From assembly GCF_047496725.1 (NCBI RefSeq), contig NC_132974.1, positions 2,177,501 through 2,241,500 on the forward strand: a DNA stretch of 64,000 nucleotides. Reading direction: 5' to 3'. A model generated the notes under the pieces. It saw nothing but the letters and a program-made list of their open reading frames with translations, was not told the DNA's origin and did no database searches. The DNA comes from Anoplolepis gracilipes (Eukaryota > Arthropoda > Insecta > Hymenoptera > Formicidae). Below, piece by piece: positions 42,401 through 54,200 of the stretch. The stretch's first letter is position 1. Each line of letters starts with the position of its first letter. The position numbers and the translations under genes were made by a program.

Positions 42401-45400
42401 CTATTTCTTATAGGGAAGAAATGGAAGAGATAAAGCAAGAAATTCTTTCCCTGTCTGCCAAGTATTCGTCGAAATGCGTGGAGTCTGCCGCATTGGAGGA
42501 GAAAGTAGGTAATCTGTCCAAGCAACTTGCCCAGGCGCAACAGCATATCATGCAACTGGATGCGAGAAATAAGCAATTGAGAGCGCATCTAGTGCTAGAG
42601 ACGAATGACAGTAGTATCAATGATACCATACAGATTCTGAGAGGTAGGGACAATGAGATTGCTGAGCCGAGGGAAGAGATACATCGACTGCAACAACAAT
42701 TCAAGGTACGATTGTTCTTGCTAGAAAAAGTTTATTGTTTAGAAAAAGTACATATGTGATTAACAACACACTTATAAATATTAGTTAATTGATTAACTCT
42801 TTTTGCTGCAATTACATATTATGGTGTTTTGCCTAGCGAGCTTATCGCGCTTTGATGAAATTCCGACCAAATCAGTAATTTAATTGCTCAAATAAAAACC
42901 CTGCGCTTCTTATTAACGTCCTTTCCCTTCATAATTGTATTTATTTATTCAAACATATATATTGGTTTGTACATAATATCAGATCGTATTTGATAAATGA
43001 TTCCGGCTGTCACAAATACCATAATTGATGTAATTGTAACTCGGTAAACATAGACAGTTTAAGCGATTTGACTTAGCATTTAACCATTTCCCCTCCCCGA
43101 ATGCTCGCTCATTAGCCGCACTGACACATATTTTCGATATTTCACTAACAGCATGGGGACACCCCTCGTGAATCGCCCGGCGTGCCGTCGAAAGCCGCCC
43201 TATCGCTAGACTACTCGCCCGCCTACTCGCCGCAACGCCTCAGAGGTAGCCAAAGTGGCGGTGAACAGAAATTAATGAGCGAACGAAGTATAAAAGAGAC
43301 GAACACCCTATCTAGCGTTTTACAAAAACGATCCCTGTCGATGGATCGGCCGCAGAGCGCATTCTCGTACAAACTCGAGCGCGTAAAGTCGGTTTCGTTG
43401 CCGTATTCGAGTAGTTTGATAGCCAGGCCGGCGAGTAGTGCCGGCGTTTCCGGCTCGCACTTTGACGGAAAAGAATCGCCGGAGAGCTTAAAACAAAAAG
43501 ATCAGGAACGTAACGTTCGTCTGGGTTCACCATTATGGGACAGCTTGAGACCGAGGAGCGGCCTGCCTCATCAATATCAAGGTACAGGAGAAAGATGAAT
43601 GCTAAGAGAAAAAGAGAGAGATGGAGAAATCGATGGTGATGGAATGTGTTGTCGGTCAACAGTGGGAAAATGGTACTTTTGTAAAATATTATACCGTTGA
43701 TGGAATCAGGGTTTTATTGTATATTGTATACAATGATATATCGTTATTATTTTATAACGCATTTTACACACAATATTCGGATATTTTTACTCGAAACGAT
43801 TTTCGGTATACAATAAAAAAAGTCGCATCGGTTTTTCTACTATAATAACAAAACAGGCTGAAACAATGCAAGAATCAAGCAAAGCTTTTTCTACGTTCGA
43901 ACGTTACTAGCTTGCGAAGGGAGAATATGAGATTAACATGTGCTTTATGCAAATTAACAGCGCTTTCAAGATATTAACACAGTTAAAAATCTCATTGACT
44001 TACATGAAGACTACGAATATATTTTCTTCTTAATACGAGTAAATATATAGCTGTGCAATATTTATCGAAAAATGTGACAAAATTGTTAATTTGTAGCTTA
44101 GATTGTTAATTTGAAAGCTTGTTCGTATATAACATGTATTTATAAATTTAAGTCTTTCCTTTTTAATTGTGACAATATTGTTATTTATTGTACTAATTTT
44201 TTGAGAGAAAAATCGACAAAATTAACGATGATTAATCTTAATTTGTCATTTATAAGTTGTACTGACGTCAAAAATGTGCCTACACTAATTAACTAGTATC
44301 AACTGCATATGATTATTATGCTTATCTAACACTGGTTATTTGCTAACAAATTATGTACGAGTCTATGTGCAATAATCTGCGATATAATCTTGTCTTACCA
44401 TGTTTGTAACGCTATATGCTATAAATGTCTATTCTATTAGGTATATAAAAATATTAAAATTAGCCACGTATCATTAATAATAACATGCTAGAGATGTGCA
44501 AGTGACGTACAAGCTATACATTGATGTGAAAATTATCATGTTTGCATATCATAATTTTTACGTAGAAGTTTAGCCATTCTAATCATTAAAATACATATGT
44601 AATAACTGTTCAATTACGAACTTAATCACTGGCGCATCTTCAAGTAGAAATATTGCAATGTATACTGGGTATAGCTGTAACACAATTATTTTAATGAAAT
44701 CAAAAATAGCGAATTTTTAAAATTAAATATTTTGAAATTGGTTTTTCTATTTTAACATTCAGAAAGAAAAATATATGTACCTATATATACATATATTTTT
44801 TTTTTAAATGATATACATTTATACACTTGAAAGACGCAGAAATCTAAATTAAGTCTTAAAAAGGTTTAAGGAGACGAGTAAAGATTATAGTAATTTATTA
44901 AACACGAGGCCAGAATAATCAAAAACATTAGAAGTAACATTCAATATATTTTGTAGCGATGAAAAACTTGCGATTTTAATGTTTCTCACTATATTTTCGT
45001 AACATATCTAATATAATAATATCTGTCTACGCGAAAGATACTTACGAATATACACAACGATGATATACGACAATATGGATAGACCGTAACAATATTTCGG
45101 CAATTATGTATTTGAAATGTAAGGTGGCACAACAACAGAGATGCGAGTCAGCAGTGGCCCCTGGCAGGAGAGCAAACAGAATAAAAAGCAACAGCAGCAC
45201 TCGGAGGCATACACCCTCCGTGCCGACGCTCGTAACACATCCCGCCTCACCCCGGAACCCGCCGCTCTCTCCGTTGCAGGTCCGTTTTGCGTTTTTTGTT
45301 GCTTTGTTACCCTGATTGTAGTATTGTTTCGTTCACGCTATTTGCTTTCACGTTTATTGCATCTTTTGTACGAGTCGCATCTTGTCTGCTGTATAGTTCT

Positions 45401-45658
45401 CGTGTGCGACATTTATTAATTTTTGTATTTACATACATATTACATATTTGAAAAATTCTTATTAATTACGAATAATATTTAGCAGAAATTATTGTCATAT
45501 ATGTTATAGAGTTGATGAGGTCTCCGGCAGTGAGGTGGTCCAGCAGAAGTTGTCGTAGCTTGCCTCCGACACCCACACCGAGTTACCATCATCCACTTCA
45601 CCCTCCTCTACCTGCCGTAGGCATGGTCGCCGAGAGAAAGAAGCGTTTCGAGCTTTAA
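28981..45658 (+). CDS. osp: osp (outspread; MPRIP/p116Rip-like), 5'-partial, 14 exons
   Basis: This is a large cytoskeletal adaptor with two PH domains and a long coiled coil. Family knowledge: fly outspread and mammalian MPRIP bind F-actin, and MPRIP also links RhoA to myosin phosphatase. Read here: residues 1-63 are the C-terminal half of PH1, with RWW in its last helix. A basic linker and a Ser/Thr/Pro-rich linker follow. Residues about 367-464 are a full PH2 (GWLMKQG to the SSWMSAI helix). Next come an Arg/Ser-rich stretch near 590 and coiled coil from about 650 to 1910, then a Ser/Pro-rich tail. All 13 introns obey GT-AG and keep phase, giving 6441 coding bases. The start codon lies before the window. 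The tail has alternative exons. The family call is firm; the exact C-terminal splicing is less so. Confidence 0.9.
29223..29250. repeat. Poly-A run in osp intron
   Basis: About 25 consecutive A bases just after exon A. Confidence 0.9.
29396..29527 (+). CDS. osp: Candidate osp cassette exon (44 codons, phase 0-0)
   Basis: The acceptor has a strong CT-rich tract ending ATTACAG and the donor is GTGCGT. The segment is open in exactly the frame that joins exon A to exon B, and would insert 44 residues rich in Tyr, Trp, Arg and Lys right after PH1. If the donor were not used, a stop at 29540-29542 would end the protein four codons later. I know of no such segment in the family; this is inference from splice logic. 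Confidence 0.4.
29528..32854. other. osp intron, no other exon seen
   Basis: The intron between exons A and B continues here. It is mostly AT-rich, with a moderately GC-rich patch at 30320-30860 whose open frames show no domain. There is a T-run at 31750-31767. Confidence 0.6.
32855..32927 (+). CDS. osp: osp exon B: conserved basic linker
   Basis: Acceptor TTTTCAG, donor GTGAGT. It encodes GRHKRNATFPGGQTT and then ILQVTPTIR, and ends phase 1. A GRHKRNATFPGGQT-type motif after PH1 is a hallmark of insect osp as I recall it. Confidence 0.92.
33605..34168 (+). CDS. osp: osp exon C: Ser/Thr-rich linker
   Basis: 564 bases, phase 1 to phase 1, with acceptor TCGCAG and donor GTCAGT. The product is Ser/Thr/Asn/Pro-rich and probably disordered. 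Its 3' third is charged (DKLRAEDKARRRMNQQG). Confidence 0.9.
35429..35497 (+). repeat. Imperfect two-copy tandem repeat, 36-base period, with hairpins
   Basis: GCTAATGATT occurs at 35431 and again at 35467, each followed by AATGAACGCGGATT. In the first unit AATCCGC and GCGGATT form a 7-bp inverted pair. Confidence 0.8.
36353..36400. repeat. (TA)n microsatellite
   Basis: About 24 uninterrupted TA units, some 75 bases before the exon D acceptor. Confidence 0.95.
36477..36649 (+). CDS. osp: osp exon D: charged helical linker
   Basis: Acceptor TCTACAG, donor GTACGT, phase 1 to 0. It encodes DDACRRILLEHERER and a basic segment before PH2. Confidence 0.9.
36694..36808 (+). repeat. Perfect tandem duplication, 58-base period
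   Basis: Bases 36694-36750 reappear identically at 36752-36808. Each copy includes a TTTTAACAG acceptor-like string. It lies 45 bases after osp exon D. Confidence 0.95.
37071..37211 (+). CDS. osp: osp exon E: start of PH domain 2
   Basis: 47 codons, phase 0-0, donor GTGCGT. It ends with KKGWLMKQGLNK, the first strand of the second PH domain. Confidence 0.93.
37280..37441 (+). CDS. osp: osp exon F: core of PH domain 2
   Basis: 54 codons, phase 0-0, acceptor CTGTCTAG, donor GTGAGT. It begins EWNKHWFVLRG, the characteristic second and third strands of a PH fold. Confidence 0.95.
37731..37903 (+). CDS. osp: osp exon G: C-terminal helix of PH domain 2
   Basis: Acceptor TTGACACAG, donor GTGAGT, phase 0 to 2. 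The SSWMSAIKRAAN stretch supplies the invariant PH Trp, followed by an acidic/Ser linker. Confidence 0.93.
38176..39131 (+). CDS. osp: osp exon H: Arg/Ser-rich segment and first coiled coil
   Basis: 956 bases, phase 2 to 1. The N-terminal part has Ser/Pro repeats around EWSELPPSPPL and an RSRSSSRSR stretch, plausible phosphorylation and binding sites. From about 38640 it is heptad-type coiled coil rich in Glu, Lys, Leu and Gln. Confidence 0.93.
39241..39397 (+). CDS. osp: osp exon I: coiled coil continued
   Basis: 157 bases, phase 1 to 2, acceptor TCTCTAG, donor GTAAAT. It encodes a Glu/Leu-rich helix followed by an SLSDLTNIELDLDL-type segment. Confidence 0.9.
39492..42332 (+). CDS. osp: osp exon J: giant coiled-coil exon
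   Basis: 2841 bases, phase 2-2, open throughout, giving about 947 residues. It is almost entirely coiled coil with charged, Leu-rich heptads. Breaks are a Ser/Lys-rich basic patch near 39880-40030 and CxxC motifs at 40294-40305, 41656-41667 and 41722-41733. The last 100 residues (AALDAMRKAHEHEVQ and after) resemble the conserved MPRIP C-terminal coil. The rest is less conserved in my recollection. Donor GTAAGT. Confidence 0.95.
42414..42705 (+). CDS. osp: osp exon K: end of coiled coil
   Basis: 292 bases, phase 2 to 0, acceptor TTCTTATAG, donor GTACGA. It encodes a final Leu/Gln heptad region (LSKQLAQAQQHIMQL). Confidence 0.9.
42706..43151. other. osp intron between exons K and L
   Basis: 446 bases with no other exon seen. 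It ends in a C/T-rich tract and CTAACAG acceptor. Confidence 0.8.
43152..43581 (+). CDS. osp: osp exon L: Ser/Pro-rich tail
   Basis: 430 bases, phase 0 to 1. The product is Ser/Pro/Arg-rich and probably disordered, with motifs such as LDYSPAYSPQR and KRSLSMDRP that look like kinase sites. The donor GTACAG is weak. If it is not used, the frame reads five more codons to a stop at 43596-43598, which would be an alternative end. Confidence 0.85.
43582..45138. other. osp intron or alternative 3'UTR
   Basis: AT-rich with no convincing exon. It serves as intron if exon L is spliced onward, or as 3'UTR if translation stops at 43598. Confidence 0.6.
45139..45279 (+). CDS. osp: osp exon L2, probable cassette exon (47 codons)
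   Basis: 141 bases, phase 1-1, so it can be included or skipped without shifting frame. It encodes MRVSSGPWQESKQNKK and then a polar, Pro-containing segment. The donor is GTCCGT. The acceptor is uncertain: CAG ending at 45138, or AAG ending at 45123, both with poor pyrimidine tracts. A second frame is also open here, but only this one matches the flanking phases. Confidence 0.55.
45510..45658 (+). CDS. osp: osp exon M: C-terminal exon with stop
   Basis: Acceptor ATGTTATAG, phase 1 entry, 49 codons then TAA. It is Pro/Ser/His-rich (SLPPTPTPSYHHP) and ends AERKKRFEL. The phase match to exon L or L2 and the clean stop support it. Confidence 0.75.
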
Positions 45659-46169
45659 ATTCTGGTTTTTTGTGTTCTTTGATTGATAGCAACTAAATTA
45701 GACTATACAGAAATGGTTGATATGATTATACTTGATTTACAGGAAACAAAATTTAAACAACTCGAACAAAGTGTCTCGCATATATTTATGATATTAAAAA
45801 GAAAGAAAATTTCGTGCGATATGTGCTTCTTTGCTCTAAAATTTGCTCTAAAAGAGAAATGTTTCGATATTGCACGACTCATGGACCAATAAATAATATC
45901 TTTAAAATCGTTTCACGCGATAGACCATTCGGACAATACCGTATTTACGATTCGTGAAGCGTACGAATCGTAGTTCCACCACTGCCATACGAGAATTATG
46001 TGAGGCCCAAAAGATTTTTGATTGACCAAAGTCGAAATGCCGGTCGTGCTCGTCGTGTGAATATTGAGCATGTTTATCAAGTAAACATGATTCAATAATC
46101 GAAACGAGTTCCGATTGTAGAAGAGGGTAGATTACGTAATCCCCCTCTTTCCCTTTCACGAAAAGAAAT

Positions 46170-46216
46170 AACGTTCATCACGGATCTATCGATCGCGATA
46201 GGTCGTGATGAACGTT
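46170..46216 (+). repeat. Strong stem-loop in the osp 3'UTR
   Basis: A perfect 13-bp outer stem (46170-46182 with 46204-46216, core ACGTTCATCACG), then a 3-to-2 internal loop. An inner CTATC/GATAG stem closes a 6-base loop. A T-run follows. Confidence 0.85.
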
Positions 46217-47486
46217 TTTGACAGAGTTTTTACTGAAAAATAAATTTTGCTAAACGTGTTTACTCACGCCGCGCCGTTTTGCGAGCGGCTGTTCTTTGAT
46301 ATGCATTTAGATTTTGATAAAAGGTTTTTTTTACCGTAGGTTGCGAGTAGTCCTTTTGCTACGATTGACTTTTCGCGAATATCGATTAAAATGCATATTT
46401 TGGGGCATTATTTATCGCAAAACGCTTTACGCGCGAAATTTTTCATATATAATATATATTCTTTGATGCTAAAAATAAATAAACGTGAATTACGAGAAAA
46501 AAAAACGCGTATTACGAATCATATATACAATCATCATAAAATAGCCTATCATGTAGCGTTAAAATATCATGATGTAAAACTGTGTAGGATTAAGGATAAA
46601 TTTATCAGGTTCTCCCAATTTTCGCGAAATTCACAAAAGTCGCAAAATTGATCGAACACATTCAATAACGTATAATCAAATTAATCCTACTTTACATTTA
46701 TTATCAAAGCAGATTAGATGCTAAATGTATAATAATAATGTTTAAATACAAATGCCTAAATATTGAATATTATTAAACTCTCGTAATTCCGAAAGTAATT
46801 ATTTGTTGAGTATATTTGCCAACTAAACAAAGATTCGATTTTATGCTGGTTAAATTTGACTCTATACTTGTGTACACTTGTTTCCGCAGAAGGGATCTCG
46901 TTGAGTTTGTTATCTTTTGAGATATAAATCTTTATGAGTTTATACGATTTTGATTATTAAAGAAAAAAATATTTCTTATACGTCTCAGTTGAGACATTAC
47001 AAAAGAAAGGGGAGAGATTTTTTAGTTTGTTATTCGAGAATGACAAGTTCGTTTCTTGTTTCTCGCTCTTGTTATGTATAGATTTTGCACATAATACGGC
47101 GTTATGGTAATGCACTATGTATTATCGCATTTTCTCATTATGTAAATGTTTTCAGATTGCGATCATTTGATGTTAATACTGTATAGTTTATGATGTTTTA
47201 TTGTGGATTAAGAAAGTATAAATATATATAGAAATTAATTCCTCCCTTCCGCTCTTCCCCATATTATATATATGAATTGTTTATATACATATATATATAT
47301 TATTATTGTATTCTATATTACATATTATTGCGATTCGTTCCAGTGATTCGCTTGATATTAAGACGATAAGGGATATTGAAAACTTCGATTTTCTCTTATG
47401 TAGAGTAATTACTCAGGATTGTTTAACATTTATAATATATTATGATTATGCTATTGTATTTGTATGATAATTTATAACACGTTTGA

Positions 47487-47492
47487 AATAAA
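47487..47492 (+). terminator. Poly-A signal AATAAA, likely distal osp end
   Basis: Canonical hexamer in AT-rich 3' sequence about 1.8 kb after the osp stop. It is placed by position, not by transcript evidence. Confidence 0.4.
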
Positions 47493-47510
47493 ACATATAA
47501 ATAACCATGA

Positions 47511-49093
47511 ACATTCACTAGACAACATGGATTATTTCTTATCTCTTTATATATTTTATATATTTGCAAGCATCAGTTATTAATTTGATTTTGCTGATTT
47601 TGATTTAAAAACACACGTCATTATATTGTATTTTCTTTCATCAAAAAGTTTCTAGAGGAATACTTGTAAACATTAATACAAAATTTTGCATCTTCAGAAA
47701 AATACATTTTTCTATAATTTTAATTTATAATTCTTATATGTTTTTATGCAATATGTTTAAATCTTTAAAAAACATTTTTTAAAAACAATGCGTTAAGGAA
47801 AGATTTAAAATCTTTTTATATTTCTACACAACATATTACAAAAATAAAAATGTTTATGGTAAAATAAGTTAACGAGGTTCATAAATAAATAAATGCAAAC
47901 GATGCGAAAGTAGATGTTGAAAAAATATAAATTGCCAAGTTTATAGTTGTGTTTATAAATATTATTAAAAAATATGTTTTTTTATACTGGCAATTGCGCG
48001 ATAAATTTTTTTCTGATATATCGATAACTTTACATTATATATACATATCTTAATTAGCAATTATATATATATATATATATATATATCAGATATAGAATAA
48101 TTTAAAATAAATATGAAAAGCAAAAGTTCATATATAATTCTACGTGTAATATTTAATAATATTTATTTTCAATACGTTAGATACGAAACGTTTGTATTTA
48201 TAGATAAATGGCCACATTTTGGTGTTGTATATTGTTTTTAAATTAGAAAAATTGAAATTTCTAAAATCTTTTTCTCTCTCCCTCAGGGGTTTACACTGTG
48301 AATACGGGTTTAGAAAATCCGAGATATTCGAATCATCAATTATTATATGTAATCATATCCTATAGAATATAAATCAATATCTAAAGGAACAGCCAGGCCA
48401 GCTGAGCTCTACAATACTGAAATGAGATTGCAAGGGAAAATGATCCAATTCATATAAAAGGGTACATATATGTGATGGGTGGATTGTTATTTATCTTGTC
48501 AGGGATTTGTTGATATTATTGTAGTATACAATCAAAATGTTGACTTTATATATAATTTACGAATTCAAAGAAAAATATATAATTCTTTTTCTTTTGTAGG
48601 AAAGTGCTTCCAACTCATAGAGTTATCTCGCACACAAAAAAAAAAAATAAATAATTCACAACGTTCAGTTTTAATAATTAAATTGATACTGATTAAATAA
48701 AACCAAAACATTTTCTGGAAACTGCGTATCGCGCTGTATCACTTTTATATTGCTAAATCCAATTAGAAATTTTAATTAAAATAATATAATAAATGTAACA
48801 AAATAAAATAATATAATGTAAAAAGAGACAAAGAGCCAACCAAATTTATCTATCTTTTTCTAATGTTGGCGTCAAAATTTTCTTTAGTATAGACTCCTTT
48901 TAATATTATAGAGTTCATTGACAATGAATTAAAAAATACGTTTACACACAAGCTAGAACATTAAAATAATTGGTAATTATTAATTCTAATATAACTTTAT
49001 AATTTATGCATAAGTATAAATACAAAATGCATAAAAGTATACATCAATAAACATTAATGTAAATTTAAAATTTTAATTCTAACTATTGTCTAG
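47511..49093. other. Region between osp and the next gene
   Basis: AT-rich, with an (AT)n run near 48064-48086. It contains one strong acceptor with a short open frame (48287-48372, listed separately) and a poly-A signal AATAAA near 48697. The 5' end of the next gene may also lie here but could not be recognised. Confidence 0.5.
48287..48372 (+). CDS. Candidate alternative terminal exon of osp
   Basis: It is preceded by an excellent pyrimidine tract (TTTTTCTCTCTCCCTCAG). Entered in phase 1, as exons L and L2 would require, it reads about 27 codons (GVYTVNTGLENPRYSNHQ and on) to TAA. The phase 2 frame is also open. An AATAAA at about 48697 could end the transcript. No family support. Confidence 0.25.
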
Positions 49094-49102
49094 GGATATA
49101 CA

Positions 49103-49288
49103 ATGAATATGTGTCGAGTACAGGAAGAATTGATACAACTTCATTGTATTAAGGCATTCTCATTTGCAGTTATCCGTTTCGTCGCTCGTGTAACAAATAA
49201 TTCATTAAACACGATGGAATTATTTAAATTAGACGACCTACTGTCGCAAATGAAGACCAAATTAATGTCGGGAACGAAAGAGACACAG
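49103..49288 (+). CDS. Helical repeat gene, exon 1
   Basis: 62 codons starting MNMCRVQEELIQ, donor GTATTG, phase 0. The exon may begin at 49094, after CTAG, if it is internal. Confidence 0.65.
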
Positions 49289-50049
49289 GTATTGTAATGA
49301 TATTCGTCTTTACATTAATATTTATTTGATCTCCTGATATTTCATATCTATGTCGAACACTATTTTTATATCAGACTGCGTGTCGAAAGTACGAATTAAA
49401 AATAGTTAATTAAAAATAAATAGAAAAGAACCATAAAAAACAAATCGCACAGATTTATATATAAATATGAATAATTCATATCTTTGACTTATCATTTAAT
49501 CTTTATTTGCTATCATGAAATAGATGTGGGTCGCGGAGCAAATATTAACGTATTTAAAAAAAACAATCGACTCAGAGAGAGAACATCTTGTGGAAAAGCT
49601 TGTTAAATGTGATATAATTTCTATTATATGCGATGCAATGCAAATGACTTGTTCTTCGGACAAAAAATTCGTAACGTATGCAATTTTTTATGTTATAATA
49701 ATTTTAATATGTTTGTGTGTGTGTGTGTGTGTTTATTTGTTTCAATCCTTTTCTTTATATCATTATGTAAATCATGAATGAAAAATATACGAGGATTCTA
49801 TTTTTATACGCAGAGTCGTTCTCGAGTGTCTCGAGATTATAAGTTTCAATAAAAAGTTCTATGAAAATCGCACGGCCATGAGTGCTATAAACTCAATGTT
49901 AAGTATCAATTACTTTGCGTACACATCCTCACTTAAAGACATGGAATTGTTTGAAGAGATTTTACAAGGCATCTGCAATATACTTGTTAGGTATATTTTT
50001 CTGACATCTCGCTTTTGTTATAAACGTACATAATGCAACAGTATTATTT

Positions 50050-50088
<39 letters not shown>

Positions 50089-51192
50089 TTACTTATATAT
50101 TCATATTGCTTACAATTACACCTATGTATTGTGTATATGTATCACTGTTCAAATATTGATGCTTTCGACTAGTAATTATGTAATCTGTTCTATTCAAATA
50201 ATAGCAACATCATACGTATATATACATATAAACTCATGTTACGCGTAGCATCATATTTAGAAAGGCATTAATCATGTTTAACTTTTAGATCATTAAAATT
50301 AGCTATAGATTTCGACACTGTTTGCGTTCCGCAACAGATTATATCTTTCCTGAAGAACCTGAATATCCAAGATTTACAAAATGATAAAATGAAATTTATA
50401 GTTGTCACGATATTAAATGTTGTTCTGCAACAAGTAACTGTCGATGAAACAATCGATGTACAGATAATTATTGACGTCTCTTGCGATGCACTAAAGTCAA
50501 TGATAATAATTATCAAATACGGCGACGACGATAACACGATTTTACGCTCTACTGCTTTATTATGCAGTATTTGTGCCGGCAGTTCTCGGTAAAGAAAAGA
50601 CATCGATTAAGTTATTTTCCTTTACATTAATATTTAATCTATTTTGTATTATATAAATCTCTACTTAACAGGTTTTGTTTTGAGCAAAAAAGTAACCAGT
50701 CTGAAATTCTTCAACAGAAAAACAATTTGTTAATTTGCATTTATGATGCATTAATGAATATAATTATACCATATGTCAAAGTACGTATATATATATGATA
50801 CGTGTATCGTGAAATTAACTATGCATATTGTTATGATGATTTATACATATTTCTTCGGCAGGACGCAGACTTGTCTCGTATAGAGTCGAATGAGTTTTGC
50901 AGAAACTTCATCTTTTGTCTAAATAATCTGTATCAGTTGGAAAACTGTAATCATGACGATTTGTCGAACTACTTGGTTGCTAATGGTTATCTGAAGTATT
51001 TCTTGCTCTTGACTCTAGAGCTTCCGTAAGTTGCGACAGTTTCTTATGTTGCATGAATTGATATAATTACAATACGTTGTGTCACGATCATAGTTATAAA
51101 TTCAAAATATAATATAAATATCTTACTTTACACTAAAAATTATATTATATAAATTTAAGTTATAATTATAAACATATATTTAATTTAAAAAA

Positions 51193-51223
<31 letters not shown>

Positions 51224-54200
51224 TATAGTATTTTATGTGTACTATTATTTGTTAAAGATTCCACACAGAAAATATAAAAACAGGTAGAATATTGAAACAA
51301 TAGAAAAAAAAGATTTCAAAAACATTTGAAAAATTTTTGACATACTTTAACTAGTCTTCGGACTTTTGTATTATCACAATAGTTTGTCGACCTATATTTA
51401 TTGTGTTTGAGAAAATATTCATTTTTAAATTTAATTTTTTAACTGATTAGATTTGTCAAAAATTTTTTCATTATTCTCTTTCAAGAAAAATTTTAGAATT
51501 TTAATTAAACTGTTATTAATTTTTTCGTAAACTGTCTTTGTTTTTTGCATTTTTCTTCCATACGTCATGCTATTAAGAATTATCTACCTGAAAAATATAT
51601 ATAAAGAAATATGCTTTATTTTGTATAAGATAGCATTTGAAATATTTAATATAAAATTGTATTTTGCAAATTCTGCAATATTGTAGAATGGAATTTGATG
51701 TATTATATACTATTGTCAAAATTTGAATTTTATTTTGTAGAAAAGCTTATAATAATTATATTATACATACGTATAAATTACTGCGTAATATAATATGCAA
51801 AAAACAATATTTTACATTATAGGGAAAATTTACGAAGAAACATTTGCATATTACTATCGCAGATTCTGAGTATTCTTTGTAAAAGGGAATTCTCAATCAA
51901 AGATAAGAACGAGTTTGCATATTGTTTGCGCAAAGATTTTCTCAATTTAATATCGAAAAGCTCGACGAAAGAACGTTGGAATGATGCTGTAGCATCAGAT
52001 CGAAATGGTGGAACGGCTTTATTGATTTTACCATATTATCATTTCCAAGGGACTGGAGAGTACAAAACTTCATTTTTTTATATTATACACTATTATTTAG
52101 ATTTTATTCACATATATTCTACATTCCATATATTACTTTTAGAAACGATGTAATATCTTTGGAATCGTTAATTACTAGAATCATGCTATTTTCAACATTT
52201 AAGCCAATCTCAGTCCTCGTTTTAAAACCTTTATGGTTTCTATTTGCTGTAAGTAAGTTCTATATTTATCTTTTATTCGTAACATATTAATTATGCTCGA
52301 CTTTGCAGGTGACATCTACGTCTCATCAGTCCCCTAATTCGATTCGTGATTATAATAGTGCAGTTATTAGATTAACGAATATCCTGCAAAAGCTAGAGAT
52401 CAGTAACTTTTATACCCATCACATCGATCTTTTATATTATTATCTTAAATGCTCAAATGTTTCGCAGAACTTATTAAGTCAAATTTTAAATTTATGGTTG
52501 ATAGAATCCGATGGTGATATCAAGCCATTATTATCATTCAATTGTGAAAAAGTGGTTCGCCATTTATTGGTGAGCACAATATTTATCTTTTACAGTATTA
52601 GAGAAAACAGAAAATTAACATCTTTAATTATATATCTATATATTAATTTTTATCTTTTAAAATGAAAATTTTTTAGCATTATTTATGCTTTGATTAAATC
52701 ATATATTTTTGATAATCTCAGTCAGAAAAAACTTTCTTTTATACAAAAAGTTAATCTCCAATATTTGCGAATAGATTGTAATACGAAACGGTTATCCTGA
52801 AGATGTTATCAGTGCAGCTATGAAAGGACTCCGTCATCTAATTCAAATTGACAAAAATGATAAACATATTGTAGAACAAATCGCAGAAACTGCGTGGCAT
52901 ATGCTACCCAACATACTTTCATTATATGATTCAAATACTGGTTTGTCAAAAGAATTCCATAATCTTTTCAATATATGTATATAAATATTAGATTTTAAGA
53001 AAGATATTTCGTAAGCCAGTATTAAATTTAAAAATATATTTATCTTGTTATTTGGAACAGAATTAATATTATTTTACAGATATTGCGATTAGTATTTTAT
53101 CAATTTATATTTGCAGTTACACATGTAAAAGCAGCTTTGGAATTAGCCAATATTACTCAAGATCACTCTAAATACTTACAAATAATGCCGAGTGAAATTA
53201 TAATACGCTGCGCTTATAATATTGTTGATATTATATTAAAGAAGAACACAGATTTAAAATTCATGACTTTAGCTATAACGCAAGCACATATTTTGTTGCT
53301 TTCCGATAAATTACATAAGTCATTTAAAGGTAAAAAGGAAATATTCGTAAAAATAATAATTATTCCAGTAAAAGTATATAAACATACATTTTTGTTAAGA
53401 AATTGTATTTGAAAATATTTCATCAAAATTTCAATTACAGTGCTTCAAATATACACACAACCTATGCTATTAAAACAATTGTACGTTTATGGATTTTCAA
53501 AAGAAAGATCAAAATTGTCCACAATTAGTATAAAATTGCTCACATTCATTATTCAATGCCAAGAAAAATCATCAATAAAGGTATACTAGTACAAAATGAT
53601 CATCTGAATTGTATATGTAAATTTTTAAACTTTTTAATACTCTAAAATATATACTTGTTTATCAGTGCAAACAGCCACTTAAGATTCACATAAAAAGCTT
53701 ACTTGATCTTTTATTTTATGCGAGGAAATCATCAACTTCTGTAATAAATGAAATGCAATTTATATGTTATCTTTTAACACAAAATATTGATAAATCGGCT
53801 ATTGTTTTGGAAAAAATTTCATCTGCTGATGTAGATATGGTTAAGTATCTCTACCAGGTGTTCCATATCATTCACGCAATGGTCAGTATATTTAAAATTA
53901 TTAGGAATAAAAAATATTATGAATAAAATGAAGGAACAAAAAGAAGCATATTCGAAAATATTTTTTTCTATAATATAAAGTTGATTAATAATTATAAAAA
54001 TAATCAGATAAATAGCGATAAGAGTTGATATGCTAGTTAATTATTACCTTTTTATAGAAACATGAGCCGCAACGAGACACAGTATATCAAAGTTTAATAG
54101 TTCTATTACATTTCTGTAATACTAAAGTAACTATTAAAACACTACTACCTCATATTTGTTCCGTAATGAGCAATTATTATCTCATTCTTAATGTCGTAAA

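Larger units (their letters stand above)
45659..47510 (+). other. osp: Probable osp 3'UTR
   Basis: No coding exon seen. Poly-A signals AATAAA lie at 46239-46244 and 47487-47492. The second is followed by a drop in structure and looks like the distal end. A strong stem-loop lies at 46170-46216. Confidence 0.5.

Noticed and set aside
49671..49675. GTAACG as the donor of exon 2 in the helical repeat gene
   Set aside because: Its phase forces stops in exon 3; the GTATGC five bases later keeps the frame.
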